Part shown: positions 7,631-16,639 of the stretch, piece after piece
How the letters are laid out: the number at the start of each line of letters is the position of its first letter
Position numbering within the stretch: the first letter of the stretch is position 1
Origin: Candidatus Anammoximicrobium sp.
GTDB taxonomy: Bacteria > Planctomycetota > Planctomycetia > Pirellulales > Pirellulaceae
DNA length: 41,876 nt
Reading direction: 5' to 3'
Assembly (NCBI GenBank): GCA_012515235.1
Contig: JAAYYU010000020.1
Location: 1 to 41,876, forward strand
Notes under the pieces: model-generated
Databases searched by the model: none
Told to the model about the DNA's origin: nothing
The model's input: only the letters and a program-made list of their open reading frames with translations
Program-made: the position numbers and the translations under genes

Positions 7631-10339
7631 ATGTCAGTCTTGCGGACGGTTGCCCTTGTCGTGCTCGTCTTGCTGTTTGCGGCCGGTGGCCTCCGGGCTC
7701 AGCACGTGACGTATGAGAAGTATTCTTTGCCCAACGGAATGACCGTGATCCTGCACGAGGATCATCGGCTGCCCGTGGCGACGATCAACCTCTGGTATTA
7801 CGTCGGCGGCAAGGACGAGGTGCCCGGCCGGTCGGGATTCGCCCACTTGTTCGAGCATCTGATGTTCATGGGCACCCGCCGGGTTCCGGGCGGCCAGTTC
7901 GACCAGATCATGGAGTCCGGAGGAGGCTGGAACAATGCTTCGACCTCCGAGGACCGCACCAACTACTACTCGTACGGTCCGGCCAGCCAGTTGCCGACCC
8001 TGCTGTGGCTGGACGCAGACCGCCTCCAGGACTTGGGCCGCGCGATGGACCAGGAGAAGCTGGACAAACAGCGGGAGGTGGTGCGCAACGAGCGTCGCCA
8101 GAGCTACGAGAACCGCCCTTACGGCCGGGCCGAATTGCGGATTCCGGAACTCATGTTTCCTTCGGGGCATCCCTACTACATCCCCGTGATCGGGACTCAC
8201 GAAGACCTGATCGCCGCGACCGTGGAGGACGTGAAGGGCTTTTTCGCCAAGTACTACGTCCCCTGCAATGCCTCGCTGGTCGTGGCCGGGGACTTCGACC
8301 CCGCCGCCGTCAAACCTCTGATCGCCCAGTTGTTCGGCAGCTTGCCCCGCGGCTCCACGCCCGCGCGCCGCGACGCGCCGCCCGTGCAACTGTCCGCCGT
8401 CGTCCGCAGCACCGTGAGCGATGAGGTCCAGTTCGCCAAGACCTATCTCGTCTATCATGGACCCGCCGCCTTCCAGCCCGGCGATGCAGAGATGGACTTG
8501 ATTGCCGCCACGCTGGCGGAAGGCATCTCCAGTCGGCTGTACCAGAAGCTGGTGTACGACCAGGCGCTCGCCAGTGAAGTGACCGCCTATCAGGAGTCCA
8601 TGCTGTTGGGCTCGCTGTTCAAGATCGAAGCGACCGCCAAGCCGGACGTGCCGCTGGACCGTATCGAACAGGCGATCGACGAGGTTTTGGCTGCATATCG
8701 GGACCACGGTCCCACTGCGGAAGAACTCGAACGGCACAAGGCGCGCATGGAATTCGGGGCCGTGAATCAACTCCAGTCGTTGCTGGCCAAAGCGGACGCG
8801 ATGAACCGCTACCAGTTCTTTTTTGGCGAGCCGAATTCGTTTCAGCGCGACTTGGACCGCTATCGCCGCGCGACGGTCGGCGATCTGAAAACGTGGGCCC
8901 GGAAGGTGCTGACGCCCGACGCGCGGCTGATCTTGCGCGTCCTGCCGGAACTCCCGGCGGTTACTCCCGATCCCCGCGACCAGCCGCCGGCGGCCGGCGT
9001 GCCCGCGGCGTTCGCGCCGCCGCTGCCGGTCCACTTCCAACTCAGCAACGGCATTCCGGTGTATCTGTTCCCGCGCCACGACCTGCCGCTGGTCGAATTT
9101 CGGGCGCTGATCACTGGCGGATCCGTTGACGACGGCGTGGACGCCGCGGGCCTGGCGTCGTTAACGGCCCAGATGCTGGACGAAGGGGCCGGCACGCGGG
9201 GTGCCGTGGAGTTTGCCAATGCCGTCGATCAACTCGGCGCTCAACTGTCGTTCGAGGCCGCGCGGGAGTACACCCTCGGCGGCCTGTCCGTGCTGCGGAG
9301 GAATTTCGAGCCGGCCCTGCAGTTGATGGGCGATGCCGTGCGTGCGCCGCGTTTCGATCCGGCGGAATGGAAACGCGTCCAGGCACTGGCGGTGGAAGCG
9401 TTGGGCCGCGACCAGGACGATCCGAGCGCGGTGGCCAGTCTGGTCGGCATGCGCTGCCTGTTCGGCGACGCACATCCGTACGGCCGGCCCACGGCGGGCA
9501 CGCCGGCGTCCGTCGCCGCCTTGAGTCTCGATCGCCTGCGCGAGTTTCACCGTCGCTCGTACACCCCGTCCCGCACCACGCTGTTGGTCGCCGGCGACTT
9601 GTCGGTCCAACAAGCCCAGCCGCTGTTGGAAAAAACGTTTGGCATCTGGCCTGCCGCTGCCGCCGCGCCGCAGGCCGAACTGGCGCCGTGCCCGTCGAAC
9701 CCCTTGCGCGTGGTCCTGGTGGACAAGCCCGATTCGGTCCAGACCGTGATCCGTTTCTACCTGCCCGGCTTGGCGTACGGCGATCCGAACCGCGTTCCAC
9801 TTGAGTTGTTGAACACCATCCTGGGCGGCAGTTTCACCAGTCGCCTGAACCAGAATCTCCGCGAGAAGCACGGCTATACGTACGGCGCCGGCTCCCGCTA
9901 CCTGAGGCAGCCCCACGTGGGCTTTTTCCTGGCCTACTCCAACGTCCAGGCGGAGGTGACCGGGGCCGCGTTGCAGGAGTTTTTGACCGAGTTCGCGGCC
10001 CTCCGCAGCGGGGATGTCACGGCCGACGAGGTCGCCAAAGCCCAGGCCAGTTTCCGCACCGATCTGATCCAGGCCTACGAGGATCTGGGAGCCGTCCTTC
10101 AGTCGTCGATTCCCCTGCTGCGAAATGGCCGGCCGTTCGACGCGCCGGCCGCCGACTTCAAGGCCAGCCAGACCGTGAGCAAAGACGACCTCAACCGGAT
10201 CGCCAGGCAGGCCGTTCCCCTGGAGCACGGCGTTCTGGTCCTGGTCGGCGACCGGCAAAAGATCCTTGCTCAAATCAAGGGCCTCGATCTGCCGAAACCG
10301 ATCGAGCTGACCGTGACCGGGGATCCCCGACTGCCTTGA
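7631..10339 (+). CDS. Exported M16 metallopeptidase with active and inactive halves
   Basis: 902 residues with signal peptide (MSVLRTVALVVLVLLFAAGG, then LRAQ). The first half carries the inverted zinc motif H-x-x-E-H as AHLFEHLMF (H72, E75, H76) and the third ligand Glu in EVVRNERRQ (about E154). The second half, from about residue 455, repeats the M16 fold (FQLSNGIPVYLFPRHDLPLV...) but has SLTAQMLDEGAG where the zinc motif should be. It also holds the family's R/Y pair region near REKHGYTYGAGSRY. This is the usual fused arrangement of an active and an inactive subunit forming a clam-shell chamber that degrades peptides outside the cytoplasmic membrane. The start ATG at 7631 follows AAGGAG at 7618-7623. 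Confidence 0.93.
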   Translation: MSVLRTVALVVLVLLFAAGGLRAQHVTYEKYSLPNGMTVILHEDHRLPVATINLWYYVGGKDEVPGRSGFAHLFEHLMFMGTRRVPGGQFDQIMESGGGWNNASTSEDRTNYYSYGPASQLPTLLWLDADRLQDLGRAMDQEKLDKQREVVRNERRQSYENRPYGRAELRIPELMFPSGHPYYIPVIGTHEDLIAATVEDVKGFFAKYYVPCNASLVVAGDFDPAAVKPLIAQLFGSLPRGSTPARRDAPPVQLSAVVRSTVSDEVQFAKTYLVYHGPAAFQPGDAEMDLIAATLAEGISSRLYQKLVYDQALASEVTAYQESMLLGSLFKIEATAKPDVPLDRIEQAIDEVLAAYRDHGPTAEELERHKARMEFGAVNQLQSLLAKADAMNRYQFFFGEPNSFQRDLDRYRRATVGDLKTWARKVLTPDARLILRVLPELPAVTPDPRDQPPAAGVPAAFAPPLPVHFQLSNGIPVYLFPRHDLPLVEFRALITGGSVDDGVDAAGLASLTAQMLDEGAGTRGAVEFANAVDQLGAQLSFEAAREYTLGGLSVLRRNFEPALQLMGDAVRAPRFDPAEWKRVQALAVEALGRDQDDPSAVASLVGMRCLFGDAHPYGRPTAGTPASVAALSLDRLREFHRRSYTPSRTTLLVAGDLSVQQAQPLLEKTFGIWPAAAAAPQAELAPCPSNPLRVVLVDKPDSVQTVIRFYLPGLAYGDPNRVPLELLNTILGGSFTSRLNQNLREKHGYTYGAGSRYLRQPHVGFFLAYSNVQAEVTGAALQEFLTEFAALRSGDVTADEVAKAQASFRTDLIQAYEDLGAVLQSSIPLLRNGRPFDAPAADFKASQTVSKDDLNRIARQAVPLEHGVLVLVGDRQKILAQIKGLDLPKPIELTVTGDPRLP

Positions 10340-10459
10340 CGTCGGCTTGGCCGGAATCTTGCATTTGCCGGAAAACCGGCTAGGATGGTCCGCTGGCTGG
10401 GACGCTCCGCGGTTACGAACGACGCCGCGGGGTTGCTCGGCCAGCAAGTCGTGGTCGCT

Positions 10460-10488
10460 TTGACTCCCTCCCGGAGTCTGTCATATTC
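10460..10488 (+). promoter_or_regulatory. Possible promoter with overlapping 6-bp inverted repeat
   Basis: TTGACT at 10460-10465 is followed after 16-17 bases by the AT-rich CATATTC (10482-10488), the only AT-rich patch in this 208-bp gap. The -35-like box overlaps a perfect inverted repeat, GACTCC-CTCCC-GGAGTC (10462-10478). It lies about 60 bp before the methyltransferase gene. Functional status is inferred; the -10 match is poor. Confidence 0.35.
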
Positions 10489-10547
10489 CGGTAGGACGCT
10501 CCCGGCGTGCCCAAGTCCCAATCCAGCTCAGTTCAGGAGGTACAACC

Positions 10548-11174
10548 ATGTCTCGTCGTCTTGTTGCAGCGGTGGTGGCAATTGGTCTCCTGGTGCCCAT
10601 GACCCAGCCTTGGACGAGCGCCCAGGACGCGAAAGAGTCCGCGGTCGGAAAGAAGTTCCGCAAACCCGACGTGATCTACGTCCCCACGCCCCATGAGGTG
10701 GTCGCCAAGATGCTCGACATGGCCCAGGTCCAGAAAGGCGACATCGTCTACGACTTGGGCTGCGGCGACGGGCGGATCGTCGTTGCGGCGGCCCAACGCG
10801 GGGCGAAGGCAACCGGCTGGGACATCAATCCAGAGCGGGTCAAGGAGGCGCAAGAGAACGTCGCGAAGAACAAGGTCGACGCGAACGCCAAGATCATCCA
10901 CGACGACATCTTCACGCTCGACCTGAGCGGGGCCAACGTGGTCACGTTATACCTGCTGACGTCGCTCAACGAGAAGTTGATCCCCCAGTTGGAAAAACTC
11001 AAGCCCGGCTCGCGGATCGTCTCTCACGATTTCAGCATGCCCGGAGTCAAGCCCGAGCAGGTCGTGGATTTCACCTGCACGGACGGCGGCGGCCATACGA
11101 TCTACCTCTGGACGACGCCGTTGAAGAAGGAGAAGAAGGCGACCGCCGGAACCTTCGAGACGCAGATTCCCTGA
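10548..11174 (+). CDS. Exported class I SAM-dependent methyltransferase-like protein
   Basis: 208 residues, with a strong AGGAGG at 10534-10539. The N-terminus (MSRRLVAAVVAIGLLVPMTQPW, then TSAQD) is a clear signal peptide. The rest is a Rossmann methyltransferase: motif I VYDLGCGDGRIV (about residues 66-77), an acidic residue after beta2 in GWDINPER, HDDIFTLDL for motif III and a following strand NVVTLYLL. It begins PDVIYVPTPHEVVAKMLDMA, an opening common in secreted homologues of this type. Export of a SAM-dependent enzyme is odd because SAM is cytoplasmic. It may be a mis-exported relic, a protein with another ligand, or one with a membrane-retained N-terminus facing in. It sits 32 bp before the Tat oxidoreductase gene, on the same strand. 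Confidence 0.75.
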   Translation: MSRRLVAAVVAIGLLVPMTQPWTSAQDAKESAVGKKFRKPDVIYVPTPHEVVAKMLDMAQVQKGDIVYDLGCGDGRIVVAAAQRGAKATGWDINPERVKEAQENVAKNKVDANAKIIHDDIFTLDLSGANVVTLYLLTSLNEKLIPQLEKLKPGSRIVSHDFSMPGVKPEQVVDFTCTDGGGHTIYLWTTPLKKEKKATAGTFETQIP

Positions 11175-11206
11175 CATTTTGTTTCGGCCGCAGGAAGGAG
11201 AGAACG

Positions 11207-12541
11207 ATGCCAGATACGAAGATCACTCGACGGACGTTTGCCAAGACGGGGGCTGCCGCAGCCTTCGCCCTCACCGCCGCTCAGACGCAGCGGGTGCGGG
11301 GAGCCAATGACCGCGTTCGGCTCGGCTTTATCGGAGTCGCCAACCGGGGAGGCCAGCTTCTGAACGCCTTCCTTGACCACGACGACATGGAAGTCGCCGC
11401 CCTGTGCGACGTGAGCCAATCGACGCTCGACAAAGCCCTGGCGCGAGTCGGCGGCAAGGCCGACACGTGCCGCGATTTCCGCAAGCTGATCGACCGCCAG
11501 GATCTGGACGCCCTGGTCATCGCCACGCCCGACCACTGGCACGCCATCCAGACGATTGCGGCCTGTAACGCGGGGAAAGACGTGTACGTGGAAAAACCCC
11601 TTTCCATTACCGTCTACGAAGGCCGGCGCATGGTGGAGGCCGCGCGGCGGAACAAGCGGGTCGTCCAAGTGGGCATCCATCGCCGTTCGTCGCCGCTGTA
11701 CGCCCGCGCGGCCCAGTTCGTCCAGGCCGACAAGATCGGCAAGGTCACGGTGTGCCGCTGCTACCAACTCAGCAACATGTACCCCACGGGCATCGGCAAG
11801 GCGCCGCCCAGCGACCCGCCCCCGGATTTGGATTGGGAGATGTGGCTCGGCCCGCGCCCCCTGCGACCGTACCAGGCCACCATCGCGCCGTACAAGTTCC
11901 GCTGGTGGGACCTGTACTCGTCGCAGGCGGCCAACCAGGGCGTCCACTTCTTCGACATGATCCGCTGGATGACGGGCGACTTGGCCCCCGCCTCGATCTG
12001 CGCCATGGGCGGACGGTTCGCCGTGGACGACGATCGCACCATCCCCGATACGATGCAGGTGACCTTCCAGTGCCCGGCCGGCCGCCTGATCCTGTTCGGC
12101 CAGTACGAAACGTGCGGCAATCCGGCGATGGCCCAAAGCGCCTATGCCGAACTCCGCGGCACGCTGGGGACGGCTTACCTGAGGGACGACCTGATCGACG
12201 TGATCCCCGAACGCGGCGGACAGTTCCAGGACCGCAAGCCGCGCATCGAGCCGGTCCAGTTGAAGGCCAGCGACGAGGCGCCCACCAAGAGCGGCAACAA
12301 GAACCTGTCGCTGACGTCGCTGCACGCCCGGAACTTCCTGGACTGCATTAAGTCCCGCGGGACTCCCCACGGCGACATCGAGATCGGCCACCGCTCCACG
12401 ACCTTCAGCCTGCTGGCCAACCTCTCGCTGGCCACCGGCTCGCGGCTGGAATGGGACGCCGAGCGGGAAACGATCACGAATCACCCGGACGCCAATAAGC
12501 TGCTGCACTACGAGTACCGCAGTCCCTGGAAGCTGGAGTAG
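11207..12541 (+). CDS. Tat-exported Gfo/Idh/MocA family oxidoreductase
   Basis: 444 residues, with RBS AAGGAG at 11195-11200. The N-terminus carries a twin-arginine signal (TRRTFAKTGAAAAFAL). Then comes a Rossmann fold with LGFIGVANRGG (about residues 37-47), the EKP motif in VEKPLSITVYEG (about 128-139), which bears the family's Lys, and GIHRRSSPLY. The C-terminal half matches the usual open sheet. Family members oxidise or reduce sugar-derived substrates with tightly bound NAD(P). Tat export fits a protein that folds with its cofactor first. The substrate cannot be read from the sequence. Convergent with the ammonia-lyase gene, with only 16 bp between them. Confidence 0.88.
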   Translation: MPDTKITRRTFAKTGAAAAFALTAAQTQRVRGANDRVRLGFIGVANRGGQLLNAFLDHDDMEVAALCDVSQSTLDKALARVGGKADTCRDFRKLIDRQDLDALVIATPDHWHAIQTIAACNAGKDVYVEKPLSITVYEGRRMVEAARRNKRVVQVGIHRRSSPLYARAAQFVQADKIGKVTVCRCYQLSNMYPTGIGKAPPSDPPPDLDWEMWLGPRPLRPYQATIAPYKFRWWDLYSSQAANQGVHFFDMIRWMTGDLAPASICAMGGRFAVDDDRTIPDTMQVTFQCPAGRLILFGQYETCGNPAMAQSAYAELRGTLGTAYLRDDLIDVIPERGGQFQDRKPRIEPVQLKASDEAPTKSGNKNLSLTSLHARNFLDCIKSRGTPHGDIEIGHRSTTFSLLANLSLATGSRLEWDAERETITNHPDANKLLHYEYRSPWKLE

Positions 12542-12557
12542 CGGCGGCGCAGCGCAG

Positions 12558-13535
12558 TCAACCGGACCCGCCCGGCTCCGACCACGGCAGCCGGTCGAGG
12601 TCCACGTTGCCTCCGGAAAGCACTAGGCCGACCCGGCGGCCCCGGAACCGAGGGGCCGCCTGCAGCACGGCCGCCAGCGTGACGGCGGATGATGGCTCGA
12701 CCACCAGCTTCGTGCGCTCCCAGATCAACCGCATGGCGGCGACGATCTCGGCCTCGCTGACCGTCAGCATCTCGCGGACGTGCTGCGAAATGACGGCAAA
12801 GGTGCGTTCGCACAACGCGGCTCGAAGTCCGTCGGCGATCGTGTCCCCGATCGGCGGCGCGAGCAGACGCCCGGCCCGCAACGACTGCTGAGCGTCGTCC
12901 GCACCCTCCGGCTCGACCCCCACGATCTCCGTCGCCGGGCTGACGCTCGCGGTCGCCAGTGCGATGCCGCTGATCAGGCCCCCGCCGCTGACCGGCACCA
13001 CCAGCTGGTCCAACCCCGGCGCCTGTTCGTGGAATTCCAAGGCCACCGTGCCCTGGCCGGCGATCACGGCCGGATCATCGTACGGATGGACCAACACGCC
13101 GCCGGTTTCCCGCAGAATTTGCGCAGCGACCGCCGTCCGGTCGGCCAGCGTCGGGCGGCAGAACGTGATGCGGCCGCCATACGCTTCGACCGCGCGCCGC
13201 TTCGCCACCGGCGCGTTGTCCGGCATCACGATGTGGGCGGGAATCCCCCGCAGCCTGGAGGCCAGCGCCAGCGCCGCCGCGTGATTGCCCGAACTGTGCG
13301 TCACCACGCCCCGCGCCGCTTGCTCGTCCGATAACAACAGGACGGCGTTGCAGGCCCCCCGGAATTTGAACGCGCCGGCTTTCTGCAAATTCTCGCACTT
13401 GAAGAACAGGCGGGCGCAAGCCAGTTCATCCAGCCCGCGGCAGGTCAAGACCGGGGTTCGCTGCGCCAGCCCGGCAATCCGCTCCGCCGCCGCGCGGATC
13501 TCGTCGATCGAGGGAAGGGACAAGTTGGCTGTCAT
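12558..13535 (-). CDS. PLP-dependent serine/threonine ammonia-lyase or racemase (fold type II)
   Basis: 325 residues from the ATG at 13535; the frame extends upstream but MTANLSLPS is the natural start. The Schiff-base Lys is K57 in KAGAFKFRGA. The phosphate-binding glycine loop is SGGGLISG and the C-terminal Ser contacting the pyridine nitrogen is in LVLSGGNVDL. The length (about 325) and the lack of a C-terminal ACT regulatory domain fit catabolic threonine dehydratase, serine racemase or threo-3-hydroxyaspartate ammonia-lyase, not biosynthetic IlvA. It acts in the cytoplasm. Which substrate is preferred cannot be settled here. Confidence 0.9.
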   Translation of the reverse strand: MTANLSLPSIDEIRAAAERIAGLAQRTPVLTCRGLDELACARLFFKCENLQKAGAFKFRGACNAVLLLSDEQAARGVVTHSSGNHAAALALASRLRGIPAHIVMPDNAPVAKRRAVEAYGGRITFCRPTLADRTAVAAQILRETGGVLVHPYDDPAVIAGQGTVALEFHEQAPGLDQLVVPVSGGGLISGIALATASVSPATEIVGVEPEGADDAQQSLRAGRLLAPPIGDTIADGLRAALCERTFAVISQHVREMLTVSEAEIVAAMRLIWERTKLVVEPSSAVTLAAVLQAAPRFRGRRVGLVLSGGNVDLDRLPWSEPGGSG

Positions 13536-13630
13536 GGATCTCGCCGCCAGCGAGACGGGTCCGTGCTTGCGTCGCAACCATTACGAGGAAGAGGGATGAG
13601 CATGATCCGCACCGTCAGGTGCCCTTTTGC

Positions 13631-13816
13631 TCAGGCGGCTTTGTTCAGCGGGCCAGAAACCCGATCGGTTTTGCCGTCGTCTTGAAGGCCGCTAATCTCG
13701 TGAATCAGCACTTTCAGGTCAGGCAGCAACGTCGCCGGCACCTCTTGTCCTTGTTGCTCCAGAAGTCTGGCGATTTCTTCGGTGGACAGATCTTGAATGC
13801 GAGGCAGACTGTGCAT
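13631..13816 (-). CDS. Small hypothetical protein, 61 residues
   Basis: Starts at the ATG at 13816, preceded on the minus strand by AAAGGACG at good spacing. The sequence runs MHSLPRIQDLSTEEIARLLE and then QQGQEVPATLLPDLKVLIHE, so it is helical and acidic. It has no signal peptide, membrane segment or Cys pair. I do not recognise it. It lies between the ammonia-lyase and the rhamnogalacturonan-lyase-like gene, both on the same strand. The good start signal is the main support. Confidence 0.5.
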   Translation of the reverse strand: MHSLPRIQDLSTEEIARLLEQQGQEVPATLLPDLKVLIHEISGLQDDGKTDRVSGPLNKAA

Positions 13817-14005
13817 GGGCTCGTCCTTTCGTGCAGGGCACAGTGGACTTATCGGCCAGAACGCGGCGTCAATCCAATCGCCGTCCCGCCGAGCGGCAAA
13901 CGGGGCAAGTTCTTCCCGCCAGTTGGTTTGTCTTCCGCTTGTCAACGCCCGGCCTCCGCGATATCGGCGATAGCAGCCCGGACGGCTGCCTCCGCAGGGA
14001 AGATG

Positions 14006-16438
14006 CTAGCGACCGCTTCCAAAAACCGTGGGCAAGCGGCCGATCTTCTTCAGCAGCTCGTCCGTCTCCCACAGCGAAGCCTCGCCGCAATCCGCCAGAT
14101 AGTCGCGCAAGACGACCTGGAAGTAGACCGCGTTGTCGGGGCCTTGGCCGAACAGGATGCGGCCTTCTTCATAGTCGCGCAGGGCATTTCGGTCCGTCGC
14201 CAGTCGGTAACGCTGCTGCCGCTGTTGTGCGTCGATTTTGGCGGTTTCCTCCCACGGGCCGATCCCCGCCGCGGGCCAGCCGTGCTGTCGGCCCAATTGC
14301 ACGATCGGCCGCAGATTGCGGCCAGCTGCGGCGAGGTACTCCGCGCGGGGCTCGACCTGGTAAGCCAGCAGCAACCCGTGGACGTACTCCAGATTCCAGC
14401 GCAGGCCGGCCGTCGCGGGATGCGGGTAACCCCAGCCCCCGCCGGGTTGTTGCACGCGGGCCATCCAATCGTTCAAGGCCAGGATCGTGGCATGCAGGCG
14501 ATTGTCCTCCGGCGCGTGCCGCCACAGGTAAGGCAGGGCGTTGGTGGCGTACTGGACGATGTACGGTTTGACGAAGGGCGTCTTGTAGCCCAGGGCGTCG
14601 GCGCCGATGTACAGCGCGTCGCCCACCGCCGGCTTGCCGCTTTCCGTGAACAGCAAGTCCGCGCCCTGCGTGGGCTGGAACGTTTTCCACAACCGCACGG
14701 CGTTGTCCAGATGGTTGCGATCGCCGGTGTATTCGTACATCTTCACGGCGTCGGCCACTGCCCCGACGGTCCGCGTGTAACTCAAGCCTGCATGTTGGTT
14801 CCGCTGCGACCAATCCGCAGCCGCCTCGGCCGCATGACGATAGCGCGGATCGCCCGTCTCTTCGTACATCAGCCAGAAGTTGCTCCAGCCCTTGTGGACG
14901 TAGATCGGCGTGTTGTCGAAACGCGGGTTGAAGGTCCCCGGACCGTGCGTGGGGCGATCGCGCCAGGCGTTCCCGCGGCGACAGGCGCCGTAGTACTTCG
15001 AGTCCGGTCCCCAGTACATTCCCAAGTCGAAATAGTTGCGGCACCAATCGTGGGCGACGTTCCGCAGTCGCACGTCGCCGCCGCGGAACCAGTCTTCCCA
15101 GACGTACAGGGCATGGTTCAGACGAACCGCTGAGCGATAATCACGCTTGGCCTGCCGCGGCGTCCAACTCCACGGCATCGAGCCGAGATCGTCGCCTTTC
15201 ATCTGCATGTCCTGCAAGGCGAACACCATCTTTTCCACACCGTCGCGGAGGGCCGCGTGTTCCACCGCCAGCGGAGCGCCCGTGCGGTAGACCGCGTCGT
15301 AGGCGTGCCAATCGGCGTGGCCGTAGACCGGAGCGTCGAGCCGCGCGGCGAGTTGGTCCATGGGCAGCGGTGCGAGGGTCAACTCGCTGAATCGCCAAGC
15401 GCCTTCCTGGATCATGAGCCCTTGCGTCTGCTGGTCCTTCACCGGCTCGAGGCGCCGCGACCGGACCAGCGCCGCGTCGGCGTTCCCGGTCGCCTCGAAG
15501 GTTCCCCGGTTCTGGCGCAAGGCCAGCGGATTGGCTACGCAAGCCACCGTGCCGTCGCTGAGCGTCAGTGCTGCGAGCAGATCCCCGTTGGCCGGATCCG
15601 CAAACTGCGAATCCGGGTCGCGTCCCAACAGACGCGCCGGGTGGGGGGACGGGTTCAGAGCCTGTCCGCCGGGCGCGGTCAAGGTCCAGCCGAAGTCCGG
15701 CGTCCAATGATCGCCGTCCTGCTTCGCCTGGATGCGGTGTGTCAGACGTAACTCGCCGGTGCGAAAGACCTGCACGTCGCACTGCCGGTTCCAGGCCTCG
15801 CCGGAACGGTCGTACCGCAGCCAGACAAACTGCGGCCCGCAGTCGAGGACCTGCACGACGGCCTTCGCCGGGCCGGGTTCCGGGCCAGTCGGTTCGATCG
15901 TCGCCAGCAGGACCCTGCCCAGGCTGCGCAGCTCGATGCGATCCATCCCCGGCACGACCGACCAACAATCGGTGTCGATCGCGGCGGGCACCGCCGCGGG
16001 CGGCGGCGGCCCTTTTGCAGCGCGGACGTCGTTCCGCTCCTGCTTGCACGGACCCGAGTTCGTTCCAGCCAGACCCTGTCCGCGCGCCGGATACACGCCC
16101 GCTTGGTCGCCGTGTGGCGGCAGATCGACGGGGACGCTCAACATGACGCGGCGGATGGAGCCGTCCGGGTGACGCGTCACGACCGTCGCCTGGACCGGCA
16201 CCGCCTGGCCCGCGACGAGCGCCTCGCCCGGGGGCGCCCCGGTCAGCAGGCCAGCCGGGACAGGCAGCGACACCCGGCCGACGGTTTTCACCGGAATCGC
16301 GGCCGGATTAGAAATGGTGAACCGTACTTCCCCGGCCCGCACCGCTGCGGTGGCCAGCAGCCACAGGGCAATCATTCCGCCTGGCGAGTGCAGCGCAGTG
16401 CCAACAAGTCTGAGCATGGGTAGCAACCTTTGCATCAC
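14006..16438 (-). CDS. Exported exo-rhamnogalacturonan-lyase-like (PcRGLX/YetA-type) protein
   Basis: 810 residues with an N-terminal signal (MIALWLLATAAVRAGEV, about residues 22-38). The next part, about residues 38-110 (FTISNPAAIPVKTVGRVSLP and SIRRVMLSVPVDLP), resembles the N-terminal RIFT-barrel domain of PcRGLX/YetA-like proteins. The region from about residue 400 on is rich in W, Y and H and looks like an alpha/alpha barrel (for example GGGWGYPHPATAGLRWNLEY). Known members of the group cleave rhamnogalacturonan exolytically (family PL26). The catalytic residues were not identified here, so substrate is inferred. Other carbohydrate-active genes lie 6-15 kb away but not in one operon. Confidence 0.65.
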   Translation of the reverse strand: MMQRLLPMLRLVGTALHSPGGMIALWLLATAAVRAGEVRFTISNPAAIPVKTVGRVSLPVPAGLLTGAPPGEALVAGQAVPVQATVVTRHPDGSIRRVMLSVPVDLPPHGDQAGVYPARGQGLAGTNSGPCKQERNDVRAAKGPPPPAAVPAAIDTDCWSVVPGMDRIELRSLGRVLLATIEPTGPEPGPAKAVVQVLDCGPQFVWLRYDRSGEAWNRQCDVQVFRTGELRLTHRIQAKQDGDHWTPDFGWTLTAPGGQALNPSPHPARLLGRDPDSQFADPANGDLLAALTLSDGTVACVANPLALRQNRGTFEATGNADAALVRSRRLEPVKDQQTQGLMIQEGAWRFSELTLAPLPMDQLAARLDAPVYGHADWHAYDAVYRTGAPLAVEHAALRDGVEKMVFALQDMQMKGDDLGSMPWSWTPRQAKRDYRSAVRLNHALYVWEDWFRGGDVRLRNVAHDWCRNYFDLGMYWGPDSKYYGACRRGNAWRDRPTHGPGTFNPRFDNTPIYVHKGWSNFWLMYEETGDPRYRHAAEAAADWSQRNQHAGLSYTRTVGAVADAVKMYEYTGDRNHLDNAVRLWKTFQPTQGADLLFTESGKPAVGDALYIGADALGYKTPFVKPYIVQYATNALPYLWRHAPEDNRLHATILALNDWMARVQQPGGGWGYPHPATAGLRWNLEYVHGLLLAYQVEPRAEYLAAAGRNLRPIVQLGRQHGWPAAGIGPWEETAKIDAQQRQQRYRLATDRNALRDYEEGRILFGQGPDNAVYFQVVLRDYLADCGEASLWETDELLKKIGRLPTVFGSGR

Positions 16439-16552
16439 GGATAGGTCGGGAATAGTCTACCAGACCCCTGACGACGGGGCCACGCACTGCCTAAGCCCGG
16501 CTTCCGTGAGCCCTACCACAAAAGGCGTGGATTTTCTGTCTGGGTGTTGTTG

Positions 16553-16596
16553 TCGACAAGGTAAGTTGGTTAAGATTGATGCAGCTTACCTGTCGA
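16553..16596 (+). promoter_or_regulatory. Strong hairpin in the floA leader
   Basis: TCGACA-A-GGTAAG (16553-16565) pairs with CTTACC-TGTCGA (16585-16596) over 12 bp with a single bulged A (16559) and a 19-base loop. It ends 43 bp before the floA start codon. It has no T-run after it. It could be a leader RNA structure or a DNA operator; which is not decidable by eye. Confidence 0.5.
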
Positions 16597-16639
16597 TTCT
16601 TGGGAAAGAACTTTGTTCGCGGTCGAGAAGGACTCCGTC

